26,163 nucleotides of DNA, taken from NCBI GenBank assembly GCA_041665165.1, contig JBAYJJ010000017.1:1-26163 (forward strand). Direction: 5' to 3'. A program made the position numbers and the translations under genes. Within the stretch, counting starts at the first letter, position 1. Each line of letters opens with the position of its first letter. A model generated the notes under the pieces. That model saw nothing but the letters and a program-made list of their open reading frames with translations, was not told the DNA's origin and did not search any database. This document shows positions 6,514-13,758 of the stretch, in pieces. This DNA is from MWCR01 sp041665165. Lineage in GTDB: Bacteria > Patescibacteriota > Patescibacteriia > 2-12-FULL-60-25.

Positions 6514-6792
6514 ATGGACGGACAGCCCAAGGGCTTGCTGATCAATCTGATCTGGATTCCGCGCCGAATCGTGCGAGGTATGATTTTGATATACCAAAAA
6601 ACTTTGTCGCCAGACCATGGCTTTGTCGCGCCGCTCTTCACTCATCCTGTCTGCAAATATCATCCGACCTGCAGCGAGTACGGCTATCAAGCCATCACAA
6701 AATATGGGGTAATCCGCGGTATGCCCATGGCCATCTATCGCATTCTCAGATGCAACCCCTGGAGCCATGGCGGGCATGATCCAGTGCTATAA
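6514..6792 (+). CDS. yidD: Membrane protein insertion efficiency factor YidD
   Basis: YidD is a small membrane-associated protein that assists YidC-dependent insertion. The 92-aa sequence has IVRGMILIYQKTLSPDHGF, the Cys motif CKYHPTCSEYGYQAI, GVIRGMPMAIYRILRCNPW and the final GGHDPV, all family hallmarks. The loop between SP and C (DHGFVAPLFTHPV) is longer than the usual LLG/PRC version. The start at 6514 is chosen because a -10 lies 7 bases upstream and no Shine-Dalgarno sequence serves the earlier in-frame TTG 6478 or ATG 6496. Usually it sits directly after rnpA and before yidC; here two genes intervene and no yidC follows. Confidence 0.93.
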   Translation: MDGQPKGLLINLIWIPRRIVRGMILIYQKTLSPDHGFVAPLFTHPVCKYHPTCSEYGYQAITKYGVIRGMPMAIYRILRCNPWSHGGHDPVL

Positions 6793-6797
6793 AAAAA

Positions 6798-6904
6798 ACC
6801 AAGATACAAAAACCAAACACCAAACAAGCACCAAAAATCCAAGTTACAAACGGAATTGGTGTTTTTGAGTTTGAGAGTTGATGTTTGTTTGGATCTTGTC
6901 TCTT
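6798..6904. repeat. Heptamer array with inverted arms between converging genes
   Basis: The left arm contains units such as ccaagat, acaaaaa, ccaaaca, ccaaaca, agcacca. The right arm contains ttggtgt, ttttgag, tttgaga, gttgatg, tttgttt. The period is close to 7 and the arms are roughly reverse complementary. A separate hairpin, CTCACC...GGTGAG, lies at about 6912-6935. No gene is seen in 6793-6948. Confidence 0.65.
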
Positions 6905-6948
6905 GGCGGCGCTCACCGTAGCTTTTAGCGAAGGTGAGTGTTTGATGT

Positions 6949-7182
6949 TTAAATTGCTGGTGGGTTTGGTATATCCAAAATCTTTTGTTTGCTGGAATGC
7001 CCTTTAAGTATTTCTATTTCGCTGGGCGCGCAATCGCAAAGCTCGGCCATGAAGCGGATGAGCTCAAGGTTGGCTTTGCCCTCAATCGGCGGCGCTGACA
7101 GTCGCACTTTCAAAGTCTGGCCTTCATAGCCAACTACCTCTGTCTTTTTTGCATTGGGGATGATCCGCACTGAGAGTTTCAT
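6949..7182 (-). CDS. DUF167 (YggU-like) family protein
   Basis: The 77-aa protein matches DUF167: MKLSVRIIPNAKKTEVVG, then LKVRLSAPPIEGKANLELIRFMAE, and SEIEILKGHSSKQKILDI. The 'PP.eGKAN..li..la' and 'G..sr.K...i' elements are the family core. Its cellular role is unknown. ATG 7182 is preferred over in-frame ATGs at 7188 and 7200 because TATTCT lies six bases before it, the leaderless spacing seen for other core genes here. Confidence 0.92.
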   Translation of the reverse strand: MKLSVRIIPNAKKTEVVGYEGQTLKVRLSAPPIEGKANLELIRFMAELCDCAPSEIEILKGHSSKQKILDIPNPPAI

Positions 7183-7206
7183 AGCCATAGAATAGCGCAT
7201 TTTTGT

Positions 7207-7231
7207 TAAAACAAAAAACGCCCAGGGGGCG
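7207..7231 (-). terminator. Terminator of the 7249-7560 gene
   Basis: On the minus strand CGCCC-cct-GGGCG is followed by six T, shortly after the TGA stop. Confidence 0.8.
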
Positions 7232-7248
7232 CGAGAAGAGGAGAGGGG

Positions 7249-7560
7249 TCAGTAGCCGGGCCTGTCGAGGGCTTGCTCAAGGGTCTCCACAAAATCGTCG
7301 GGGGGAAGTTCAGGGAGCTTCACGTTAGCCTCGGCCAGGCGCTCGATAGCTTCCTGGAGGTTCTGGAGATAGACGCCGCCAGCCATGAATGTATCAGTGT
7401 TCATCTCCAGATTGTCCCGCATGGGGTTGAGAACGCAGTCGCGGAAGATCTGGGAGTGATGAAAAAGATTTTTCATCAAGCGGGCCTGTTCGCGGTCTCG
7501 GCGCGCAAGAATGTCCATCATGCTCACCCGCATCTGTATCACGTTTTCTTCTCTGACCAT
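7249..7560 (-). CDS. Small helical orphan protein, 103 aa
   Basis: I do not recognise it. The sequence is almost wholly helical, with an Arg/Met-rich N-terminus (IQMRVSMMDILARRDREQARLMKN) and an acidic C-terminus with a PELPPDDF turn. There is no membrane segment or Cys motif. The start is fixed by AAGGAG nine bases upstream. It has a TTGACA-N17-CATAAC promoter and a terminator directly after the stop, so it is an autonomous single-gene unit like the other orphans here. Confidence 0.75.
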   Translation of the reverse strand: MVREENVIQMRVSMMDILARRDREQARLMKNLFHHSQIFRDCVLNPMRDNLEMNTDTFMAGGVYLQNLQEAIERLAEANVKLPELPPDDFVETLEQALDRPGY

Positions 7561-7599
7561 TGATTCTTACTCCTTGGGAAAAGGCCTTTGAACACAAAT

Positions 7600-7628
7600 G
7601 TTATGCCATGCTTTTATGGTTTTGTCAA
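7600..7628 (-). promoter_or_regulatory. Promoter of the 7249-7560 gene
   Basis: On the minus strand TTGACA (7623-7628), 17 bp, CATAAC (7600-7605). Confidence 0.75.
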
Positions 7629-7642
7629 TACAGAGCGTATAA

Positions 7643-7679
7643 AAAAGTAGAGACGTTGCACTGCAACGTCTCTACTTTT
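7643..7679. terminator. Near-perfect 37-bp palindrome, bidirectional terminator
   Basis: AAAAGTAGAGACGTTGCA, one base, then its exact reverse complement. On the minus strand the stem ends in TTTTTT just after the stomatin stop. The GTAGAGACG core recurs in the palindrome at 17733-17755, so it also belongs to a dispersed repeat family. Confidence 0.85.
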
Positions 7680-7690
7680 ATTTGATGGGA

Positions 7691-8449
7691 TTATTGCTTG
7701 ATTACCGGTGGTATTTGTCCGCCGAATTTTTGGAAGGCTCGCATGATTTCGAGTGGGATTGCGAAAACAACAGTATTGGATTGGTCAGACGAAATATCAT
7801 TGATTGAATGCAGTGTGCGTAAATGCATGGCACCATCAGAGCTTTCTAAGATTCTGGCTGCGTCGGCCAAATTTTGTGCAGCCTTAAGTTCGCCCTCTGA
7901 GTTGATGATGACCGCGCGCTTCTCACGTTCTGCCTCTGCCTGCTTGGCAATAGTGCGCACCATATCCTCTGGCAATGAGATGTCTTTGAGTTCAACGCTG
8001 CCGACTTCTACGCCCCAAGCTGAGGCATGAGCTATGATTACGTTTTTGATTCTATTGGCTGCTTCCTCGCGATTTGAGAGCAACTCGTCCAATGACAGCT
8101 CGCCGCACACATTGCGCATGGTTGTCTGCGCTAGTTGGGAAACCGCGAACAAGAAGTTCTCAACCTCAAGAAATGCCTTGGCCGCATCAGCGACCTTGTA
8201 GTAGATTACGGCATTGATCTTGCAAGAGATATTGTCTTTAGTGATTGTCTCCTGATAAGGGACTTCCACAGCTTTAACGCGAATGTCCACTTTGTGCATG
8301 GACTCAATGACCGGCCAAATGATTCTCCAGCCCGGGTCTACCATTTTTACGAATTTGCCAAAGCGTTGCTTAACACCGCGTTGGTATTGCTCCACCTGCT
8401 TGATGGAAGAAAGGATTAAAAGAATGACGATAGCGAGTAATATATACAT
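7691..8449 (-). CDS. SPFH/stomatin-like (slipin) membrane protein
   Basis: This 252-aa protein has an N-terminal membrane segment (YILLAIVILLILSSI) and then the SPFH domain: YQRGVKQRFGKFVKMVDPGWRII, DIRVKAVEVPYQETITKDN, AVIYYKVADAAKAFLEVENF. It continues into the coiled-coil region with EDMVRTIAKQAEAEREKRAVIINSEGE, typical of bacterial slipins. Such proteins form membrane rings or microdomains and often partner with NfeD proteases; no nfeD is seen here. It lacks a Shine-Dalgarno sequence and has a TTGACC-N16-TAAAGT promoter ending 8 bases before the ATG. It diverges from the hydrolase gene across a heptamer hairpin. Confidence 0.93.
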   Translation of the reverse strand: MYILLAIVILLILSSIKQVEQYQRGVKQRFGKFVKMVDPGWRIIWPVIESMHKVDIRVKAVEVPYQETITKDNISCKINAVIYYKVADAAKAFLEVENFLFAVSQLAQTTMRNVCGELSLDELLSNREEAANRIKNVIIAHASAWGVEVGSVELKDISLPEDMVRTIAKQAEAEREKRAVIINSEGELKAAQNLADAARILESSDGAMHLRTLHSINDISSDQSNTVVFAIPLEIMRAFQKFGGQIPPVIKQ

Positions 8450-8457
8450 ATTTAGCT

Positions 8458-8485
8458 ACTTTAGCAGAGCCTCGACAGAGGTCAA
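8458..8485 (-). promoter_or_regulatory. Promoter of the stomatin gene
   Basis: On the minus strand TTGACC (8480-8485), 16 bp, TAAAGT (8458-8463), eight bases before the ATG. The -35 is formed partly by the first heptamer of the adjacent array. Confidence 0.6.
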
Positions 8486-8548
8486 GTTTCAAGTCTCAAG
8501 TTACAAGAGTGACCTGAGTGCTCTTGTCAGTTGTAAGTTGTCAGTTGT
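8483..8548. repeat. Heptamer inverted pair without a gene (solo copy)
   Basis: Left units caagttt, caagtct, caagtta, caagagt (8483-8510), a 10-base gap, then right units ctcttgt, cagttgt, aagttgt, cagttgt (8521-8548). The inner edges resemble the two ends of the four-helix-bundle cassette at 5434-5877 brought together (compare gagtgacctgagtgctcttg with ggtgacttgataactcttg). Confidence 0.75.
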
Positions 8549-8553
8549 ATTGT
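8524..8553 (+). promoter_or_regulatory. Possible promoter of the hydrolase gene
   Basis: TTGTCA (8524-8529), 18 bp, TATTGT (8548-8553), six bases before ATG 8560. The -35 lies in the heptamer array, which repeats TTGT every 7 bases. Confidence 0.4.
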
Positions 8554-8559
8554 AGGTGT

Positions 8560-9228
8560 ATGAACGTAGTCTTAGTCCATGGTTGGCTTTCCGGGCCCAG
8601 GCATCACTGGTTTTTTTGGCTAAAGCGCGAATTGGAGAAAAAGGGGTTTAATGTGATTGCGCAGAAAATGCCTACACCCGCCAAACCAAGAAAAGACCAA
8701 TGGGTGCCTGCCTTGAAACAGATTTTGAAGAACTTGGACCCAAGCCAGACCATATTGATTGGACATTCTTTGGGTACGCCCACTATTTTGTATGCCTTGA
8801 ACGACCACAAAGGCAAGAAGTTTGCGCAAGTCATTTTGGTCAGCGGTTTTGCACGCAAGATTCCGCACATGGAAGAATTTATTAATGGTTATGAAATGGA
8901 TTTTGATTTGACGACAATCAAGTCCAAGTCGCGAGATTGGGTTTGTATTCATGCGGACAATGATCCGTTAGTGCCTTTCGCCGAGGCTGAATGGCTAGCA
9001 GATCAATTGGGTGCGACATTGATTAATGAGACTGGGCGCGGGCATCTTACGTATTATAGAGGAACCACAAAACTACCCAGCGCACTTAGAGCTGTTTTAA
9101 AAGAAGTTTTTTCGAGCGATAGCGCAGCAGTTAAAAAGAGCAATGCGCCCATGAAGCTGCAAAGTGCGTTTGAGTTAGTGCTGGCTTTGAGGGACAAAAT
9201 AAAGAATAAAGTCAGGAAGGGGTGTTGA
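8560..9228 (+). CDS. Alpha/beta hydrolase, RBBP9/YdeN type
   Basis: The 222-aa protein matches the serine-hydrolase family of RBBP9/YdeN: MNVVLVHGWLSGPRHHWFFW, the nucleophile elbow GHSLG with Ser70, an Asp in HADNDPLVPF, and a His in GRGHLTYYRG, giving a complete catalytic triad. The substrate is unknown. A C-terminal extension after about residue 185 is helical and basic. ATG 8560 is the correct start. The frame can be read upstream to TTG 8518, but those 14 residues (LLSVVSCQL) are just translated heptamer repeat. The stop overlaps the next gene's -35. Confidence 0.9.
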   Translation: MNVVLVHGWLSGPRHHWFFWLKRELEKKGFNVIAQKMPTPAKPRKDQWVPALKQILKNLDPSQTILIGHSLGTPTILYALNDHKGKKFAQVILVSGFARKIPHMEEFINGYEMDFDLTTIKSKSRDWVCIHADNDPLVPFAEAEWLADQLGATLINETGRGHLTYYRGTTKLPSALRAVLKEVFSSDSAAVKKSNAPMKLQSAFELVLALRDKIKNKVRKGC

Positions 9229-9253
9229 CTTTTTTGGGGTTTTGGGCTTAGAT
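9225..9253 (+). promoter_or_regulatory. Promoter of the 9281 gene
   Basis: TTGACT (9225-9230), 17 bp, TTAGAT (9248-9253). The -35 contains the stop codon of the hydrolase gene. Confidence 0.65.
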
Positions 9254-9280
9254 TTAGGTCGAGCGAAAGGAGGACGCACA

Positions 9281-9727
9281 ATGAACACCCAACGGCCAGA
9301 CAAACCTGATAAAAGCCAAGATATCGCTTTTCCTCTTACGTTTTTTTGGGAGCTGGTTTATCCGGCGCCCCTTGCCAGGAAGGTGAGGGGATACTATTGC
9401 GTTGAGAATCCTTTGGCCTACGAATATGTCAATAAGATCTTTGTTGCCGAGGAAGTAAGGCTTAAAGCAAAGCGAGCACCCCTGATAGAGCTACCTTTTG
9501 GCAAAGTCCGTTTTTGCCCCGAACATGGCGCCTGCAACTCCGCGTTTTGCATGGACTGTGGAGTGAATACAGAGCTCCAAGAGCTTGAAATGATCACGGA
9601 CTTCGCAGAAGCGGTACGCTTTTGCCCGGGTCCGGATCATGCAGAGTATGTATGCGCGGATCACTTGTTCTTCTGCGGGCACTGCGGCCAACCCACCATG
9701 CTCAAGGGCATTGTAAATGCCAAGTAA
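9281..9727 (+). CDS. Cys-rich orphan protein, probable zinc binding
   Basis: The 148-aa protein is not recognised. Its second half has two similar cysteine blocks: CPEHGACNSAFCMDCG and CPGPDHAEYVCADHLFFCGHCG. Each has the layout C-P-x-(D/H)-...-C-...-C-x2-C-G, which suggests two zinc knuckles, perhaps an internal duplication (both are preceded by VRFCP). The N-terminal half has the segment FFWELVYPAPLARKVRGYYCVE. The start at 9281 is fixed by AAAGGAGG; the frame extends upstream to TTG 9242 but without a ribosome site. It has its own promoter and terminator. Confidence 0.75.
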   Translation: MNTQRPDKPDKSQDIAFPLTFFWELVYPAPLARKVRGYYCVENPLAYEYVNKIFVAEEVRLKAKRAPLIELPFGKVRFCPEHGACNSAFCMDCGVNTELQELEMITDFAEAVRFCPGPDHAEYVCADHLFFCGHCGQPTMLKGIVNAK

Positions 9728-9760
9728 AAGAAAACGAGCCAACACGGCCCGTTCTCCTCA

Positions 9761-9782
9761 GCACCCAAGGGTGCTTTTTTTA
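9761..9782 (+). terminator. Terminator after the Cys-rich gene
   Basis: Stem AGCACC / GGTGCT around a short loop, followed by a run of seven to eight T. Confidence 0.85.
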
Positions 9783-9791
9783 ATTTCCTTT

Positions 9792-11009
9792 TTATCTTTT
9801 CATCTTTTTATCTTTATCATTCTCTTCTTCCTCTTCTTTCCGTCTTTTTGCCAGCCAGATAAATAAGCCTGCCAGGCCGCCGAAAATTATGGCAACGCCC
9901 CACAGTGCAAGACTTAAGTTAAAAGATTTTACACCCTCTTCATTTATAAGATTGTATTGCCCAAGATGTTCTTGCTCTGTCGCCACTGTTGCATTGTCCG
10001 CAGGAGTGGACGTCGCGAGAACTATTTCAGTGGTTGAGGTCGCAGACAATAAGGCATCCGTACTCGTTGATCCGGAAATCATTATGCCAAGAACTTGGCC
10101 GTCAGCACTTTGTGAATTGCTGGTTGATGCATCCTGGCCGCCAGATGATCCATTGGATGCTCCCGTGTCAGATGGGTTGGTTTCTGAATCAGCTTGGGAA
10201 GAACCAGAAGACCCTGACCCCTGTGCTTCTGAGCTTGATGATCCGCCTGAGCCAGAAGAACCGGAGTTTGTTGAATTGTCGCTTGGAGTTTGGCCGCCCG
10301 AACTGTTGCCACCGCTGGTATTGGATGCGGGTGCGGGTTCTGGGTCCCAGCGTTTTGGATCCAAAGGGAAAGCATCTTCTTTGTCGCCGACATGGTCGCC
10401 GTCCGTGTCATACTTGGTCGGATCAGTACCGATTTTTGTTTCATCCCAGTTATACAAACCATCATTATCAATATCTGAATCAATGGAATCATCTATGCCA
10501 TCTCCGTCCGTGTCTTTGGAACGGGTAGGATCCAATGGAAATTGGTCTTGGCCATTGGCAACGCCATCGCCATCAATATCAGGGTCCACTGAATCGCCAA
10601 TGTTGTCATGATCAGTATCTTTGTCTACGAAGATCGTAATCTGCCCAGAATTGTTCTCAGGGGTTGCGTCCGGCGTGTCAGGCGAGATTGCGACCTCTAT
10701 GATGTGGTTGCCTACAGTCGTCGGTTTCCAAGCCTGCCAGATTTCTTCTACTCGGCCAGTGGCTTTAGCTGAAATGGCTTTTTGCCCGATGATAACTCCA
10801 TCCTCTTTAAAAACCGCTGTACCCTCAACATCGTTCGTGCCGATATTGTCCACGTTCACATAGATTTTCGCTGTCTGTCCAACAAATATGTTCGTGTGAT
10901 CAACAGTGATTCCGCCAGCCGGAATCTGGATGTCATATGTAGGTGCGGCCTGTGCGCTAAGGGGCATTGCAGCCAAGGCTAAAGCAAAAAACCAAGCATG
11001 GGGTTTCAT
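9792..11009 (-). CDS. Secreted, membrane-anchored TSP3 calcium-binding protein
   Basis: This 405-aa surface protein begins with a signal peptide (MKPHAWFFALALAAMPLSAQ, cleavage near AQA). An Ig-like CARDB-type domain follows (about residues 25-125: IFVGQTAKIYVNVDNIGTND). Next come thrombospondin type 3 repeats with Asp-rich calcium loops (DPDIDGDGVANGQD, DTDGDGIDDSIDSDIDNDG, DTDGDHVGDKEDAFPLDP), then a Ser/Gly/Asn-rich linker of about 90 residues. A C-terminal membrane helix (ALWGVAIIFGGLAGLFIWLA) and a basic/acidic tail end it. ATG 11009 is preferred; in-frame ATGs at 11027 and 11066 add residues translated from a heptamer array. It probably projects from the cell envelope. Confidence 0.9.
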   Translation of the reverse strand: MKPHAWFFALALAAMPLSAQAAPTYDIQIPAGGITVDHTNIFVGQTAKIYVNVDNIGTNDVEGTAVFKEDGVIIGQKAISAKATGRVEEIWQAWKPTTVGNHIIEVAISPDTPDATPENNSGQITIFVDKDTDHDNIGDSVDPDIDGDGVANGQDQFPLDPTRSKDTDGDGIDDSIDSDIDNDGLYNWDETKIGTDPTKYDTDGDHVGDKEDAFPLDPKRWDPEPAPASNTSGGNSSGGQTPSDNSTNSGSSGSGGSSSSEAQGSGSSGSSQADSETNPSDTGASNGSSGGQDASTSNSQSADGQVLGIMISGSTSTDALLSATSTTEIVLATSTPADNATVATEQEHLGQYNLINEEGVKSFNLSLALWGVAIIFGGLAGLFIWLAKRRKEEEEENDKDKKMKR

Positions 11010-11033
11010 ACCCAGACAGTTTACCATAATTTC

Positions 11034-11068
11034 CTGGTGTTTGTATCTTGATGTTTGGTGTTTCAAAA
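11034..11068. repeat. Heptamer array upstream of the TSP3 gene
   Basis: Units ctggtgt, ttgtatc, ttgatgt, ttggtgt, ttcaaaa. Its reverse complement resembles the left arm at 6798-6840 (shared caagatacaaa). Confidence 0.65.
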
Positions 11069-11089
11069 ATCCCCCAGAAGGGGATTTTT
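11065..11089 (-). terminator. Terminator of tRNA-Arg
   Basis: AAAAATCCCC / GGGGATTTTT with a 5-base loop; it sits immediately after the tRNA 3' end on the minus strand and could also act on the plus strand. Confidence 0.85.
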
Positions 11090-11092
11090 GTG

Positions 11093-11169
11093 TGGTGCGC
11101 CCTGATGGGCTCGAACCATCTACCTACAGCTTAGAAGGCTGTCGCTCTATCCAGATGAGCTAAGGGCGC
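11093..11169 (-). tRNA. tRNA-Arg (anticodon UCU), CCA encoded
   Basis: On the minus strand the acceptor stem GCGCCCT / AGGGCGC closes around a D arm (GCTC...GAGC), an anticodon arm ACAGC-CTTCTAA-GCTGT with anticodon TCT, a 5-base variable loop, and a T arm GATGG-TTCGAGC-CCATC. The discriminator is A and the CCA tail is encoded (11093-11095). It reads AGA/AGG codons. Confidence 0.95.
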
Positions 11170-11184
11170 TTAAACGTCTGGGCG

Positions 11185-11213
11185 AGTGTACCTGTGTTTT
11201 GATTGTTTTTCAA
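11185..11213 (-). promoter_or_regulatory. Promoter of tRNA-Arg
   Basis: On the minus strand TTGAAA (11208-11213), 17 bp, TACACT (11185-11190). The -35 overlaps the last codons of the dehydrogenase gene. Confidence 0.75.
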
Positions 11214-12193
11214 GCCCCCACAGGCGAAAGCGGTTTTTTGTTGCGCAAAACAGCGATTATGTTTTTGGCTGCGATTTCAGACATTTCGCGGCGCGCCTCC
11301 TCTGTGGCGCTGGCAATATGCGGGGTCAGGATTACGTTCTCAAAAGCTTTGAGTTCCAGGTTGTCGCTTAAATCGCAATCAATGGCTGGTTCGTTCTCAA
11401 ATACATCCAAGGCCGCGCCAGCGATTTTCTTGTTTGCCAAGGCTTTGAGCAAGGCTTTCTCATCCACCACTGGGCCGCGTGCTGTGTTGACCAAAAACGC
11501 GGTTTTTTTCATGAGTGCGAATTCTTTGGTGGAGATCAAATGTCGAGTAGACGGCAAAAGCGGCACATGCAAAGAAACAAAATCAGCTTTTTTGAGCAAA
11601 GTCTGCATGCTGACTTTTTTTGCCCTCACTTCCTTTTCCAAAATTGAGTTCGGCCGCATGTCGCTGTAAATCAACTTCATGCCAAAGCCATGGAAAGCGC
11701 GGCGCGCCACCATGCCGCCGATGCGCCCAGCGCCAATCAGGCCCAAGGTCTTGCCATAAACGTCTGTGCCATTGAGCAGAGTGGGGGAGAAACCGTGATA
11801 CTTTCCGCGTTTGGCAAAATGGTCAGCCTCAGGAATGCGCCGCGCCAGAGCGAGCATGAGCGCGAAAGTAAACTCAGCCACGGATTCATTGACCTTGTCG
11901 CTCGGCGTATTAGTCGCAATCACATGCGCCGCGGCCGCTGCTTTGAGGTCTATGTTATCAAACCCGACCGAATAGTTGGCCACGATTTTGAGTTGCGGGC
12001 CAGCTGCGGCAAATACTTCGGCATTCATCTTGTCAGTAAGTAAGGAAAGGATTGCGTCTTTGCCTTTGGCCTGCGCGAGCAGAGTCTTACGATCAATAAT
12101 CCGATCCTTATCATAGACTGTAACCTTGAACCCGGCTTTTTTGAGCAGGATTAGTCCAGCTTCATGGATGCGGCGCGTAACGTAAACGTGCAT
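11210..12193 (-). CDS. D-isomer-specific 2-hydroxyacid dehydrogenase
   Basis: This 327-aa NAD(P)-dependent enzyme is of the glyoxylate/hydroxypyruvate reductase and D-lactate dehydrogenase superfamily. It shows the substrate-domain segment IVANYSVGFDNIDLKAAA, the Rossmann motif LGLIGAGRIGGMVARRA, the catalytic Arg in NTARGPVVDEKAL, the Glu in DVFENEPA and the His in ILTPHIASAT. The substrate cannot be set from sequence; glyoxylate reductase-type is the closest impression. ATG 12193 has no Shine-Dalgarno sequence. TATAAT occurs on the minus strand near 12225, about 29 bases upstream. Confidence 0.93.
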   Translation of the reverse strand: MHVYVTRRIHEAGLILLKKAGFKVTVYDKDRIIDRKTLLAQAKGKDAILSLLTDKMNAEVFAAAGPQLKIVANYSVGFDNIDLKAAAAAHVIATNTPSDKVNESVAEFTFALMLALARRIPEADHFAKRGKYHGFSPTLLNGTDVYGKTLGLIGAGRIGGMVARRAFHGFGMKLIYSDMRPNSILEKEVRAKKVSMQTLLKKADFVSLHVPLLPSTRHLISTKEFALMKKTAFLVNTARGPVVDEKALLKALANKKIAGAALDVFENEPAIDCDLSDNLELKAFENVILTPHIASATEEARREMSEIAAKNIIAVLRNKKPLSPVGA

Positions 12194-12255
12194 ATAAAAT
12201 ATTCGTTGTTTAAACTGCGGTTATTATACAGTTAGGAGTTATACTTGTCTTGCTT

Positions 12256-12261
12256 TATAAT
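12256..12261 (+). promoter_or_regulatory. -10 box of the metalloprotease gene
   Basis: Consensus TATAAT ending 7 bases before ATG 12269, the leaderless spacing. No good -35 is visible. Confidence 0.55.
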
Positions 12262-12268
12262 ATGTTTT

Positions 12269-13699
12269 ATGGAAATGGGCTTTAAAAATCCTTTTGAAAC
12301 GCAAACTGAAAAAGGTTTCATGGAAAAGGTGATTTCTCCGGCACGCGCCAGGATAATCGCCGGGCTTTTGATGGTTGCCTCGCCTTCAGTAGAGGCTTGT
12401 ACTGTCACGGTTAAGTTTGGAGAAGGCGCGCTGACTGCGATTGATAAACAGGAAAGGCCTGATGCGCCAGAGCTGCCTAATTATTCAGCCATGATCGGAC
12501 AACTAAAGGCCGTGATGGGCGAGGATCTGCTCGCTGCAGAGATCGGCATGCATGAAGCATACGTTGAGCGCGCTCGAGGAGGTCGAACCGTGAAATTGAA
12601 AAATTTCGAGGAGATGGATTTTGAAGAAAAAGAAATGCGGAATTTTCTCAGTTTATATCCACGCTCATGGCTGTCTAATGTTTCCAATATTTCGATTAAT
12701 CCACACTTTAGCCCAATTCAGCATCCTGGGCTGGAGGGCAAGCCTGAATTTGGGCACTGCCAAAGGTCATGGACTGGTGAGCCGATAACCATTGAATTTA
12801 CCTCCGAGTCCCTGAAGCGCAGTGATAAGGCGAGCGATTACACCAAAAAAATGTTCGACTCCTTTACGCATGAGCTGTCGCATGGTGCATCCTGGAGCTC
12901 GAATGCAAAGATAAGCACCAAACAATCTTTGAGCATGATGTATATGGCCTGGATGGCCTCGTCTGATCCTGAACGCCCGAAGTTCGAGTATCCGGAATCC
13001 ATAAAAGCAAAACCCGGGCAGGAGAAGGATGCGGCATATGCCAAAATGACTGAGTATTTCGCCGAACTCATGGAAGTGGTCTTTGAGCCCGGAGAAGGAG
13101 ACTCTTGGGAAACGTGGAAACCCATTTTTATCAAAAAACTAAGAAGGCATGAAGCTACGCCCCAGGCAGCAGAGCAGAACTATAAAATGATCAGGTATTT
13201 TTTCGCCTGGTCCGAACCCGGATATAAGATTTGGGAGGCTGGAACAAATATTAACCAGCAAGTGCAAATACTGGAGCAGATGCATGCTTATCGTCGTTTT
13301 ATCCGTGCCCTGTCCAAACTTCAGGAAGACGCGCTTTCCTCTGGCTTGAAAGACATGCTGAACGATACCTCAGTCAAACCCGAAGATGTTGAGCATCAAT
13401 ACAAAAAGATAGAAGAGCTGGTCAAACAAGATTCGGACGAAATAAGGAAGAGAGAAGCGGTTAAAGACGACAACGAAGCCGTACGCAGGTTCAATCCAAT
13501 TCTTTTTGGTGCCATGACTATCCGCAATCTTAAAGCCAACACGCCTGCTTCTTCAATGCGGGCCATGTATGGAGTCTATCCGCCAGAAGATACTAAGTAT
13601 TTTTTATCGACCTATAACAAGCTGAGTCCTGAACAAAAAGAAAAGGTCAGACTAATCTTGCTTGAAAGGCTCAAAATCGTTACAGAGAAAGCCTCTTGA
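12269..13699 (+). CDS. Secreted HExxH zinc metalloprotease-like protein
   Basis: The 476-aa protein has a short charged leader and then a hydrophobic segment (IIAGLLMVASPSVEACTV), a signal peptide or possibly a lipoprotein signal at VEAC. The catalytic motif HELSH (residues 201-205, in FDSFTHELSHGA) gives two zinc ligands. E262-Y-F-A-E266, 57 residues later, supplies a likely third ligand, the gluzincin pattern. The last 200 residues are helical and charged. I know no close named family. Start 12269 is chosen from the TATAAT spacing; TTG 12245 also opens the frame but lies upstream of the -10. The N-terminal KNPFE resembles NNPFE in the methyltransferase at 14216. Confidence 0.75.
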   Translation: MEMGFKNPFETQTEKGFMEKVISPARARIIAGLLMVASPSVEACTVTVKFGEGALTAIDKQERPDAPELPNYSAMIGQLKAVMGEDLLAAEIGMHEAYVERARGGRTVKLKNFEEMDFEEKEMRNFLSLYPRSWLSNVSNISINPHFSPIQHPGLEGKPEFGHCQRSWTGEPITIEFTSESLKRSDKASDYTKKMFDSFTHELSHGASWSSNAKISTKQSLSMMYMAWMASSDPERPKFEYPESIKAKPGQEKDAAYAKMTEYFAELMEVVFEPGEGDSWETWKPIFIKKLRRHEATPQAAEQNYKMIRYFFAWSEPGYKIWEAGTNINQQVQILEQMHAYRRFIRALSKLQEDALSSGLKDMLNDTSVKPEDVEHQYKKIEELVKQDSDEIRKREAVKDDNEAVRRFNPILFGAMTIRNLKANTPASSMRAMYGVYPPEDTKYFLSTYNKLSPEQKEKVRLILLERLKIVTEKAS

Positions 13700-13724
13700 C
13701 GCCGCTAAATCAAAACTGTAATGT
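13696..13724 (+). promoter_or_regulatory. Promoter of the small Cys protein leader
   Basis: TTGACG (13696-13701, overlapping the protease stop), 17 bp, TAATGT (13719-13724). Confidence 0.65.
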
Positions 13725-13758
13725 TTTAAACATGCTGTGTAGCACGAATTTCTTCTTT

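Noticed and set aside
9889..10611. 240-codon plus-strand frame rich in Pro, Glu and Asp
   Set aside because: Antisense of the TSP3 gene and its Ser/Gly linker; no start signal and no domain.
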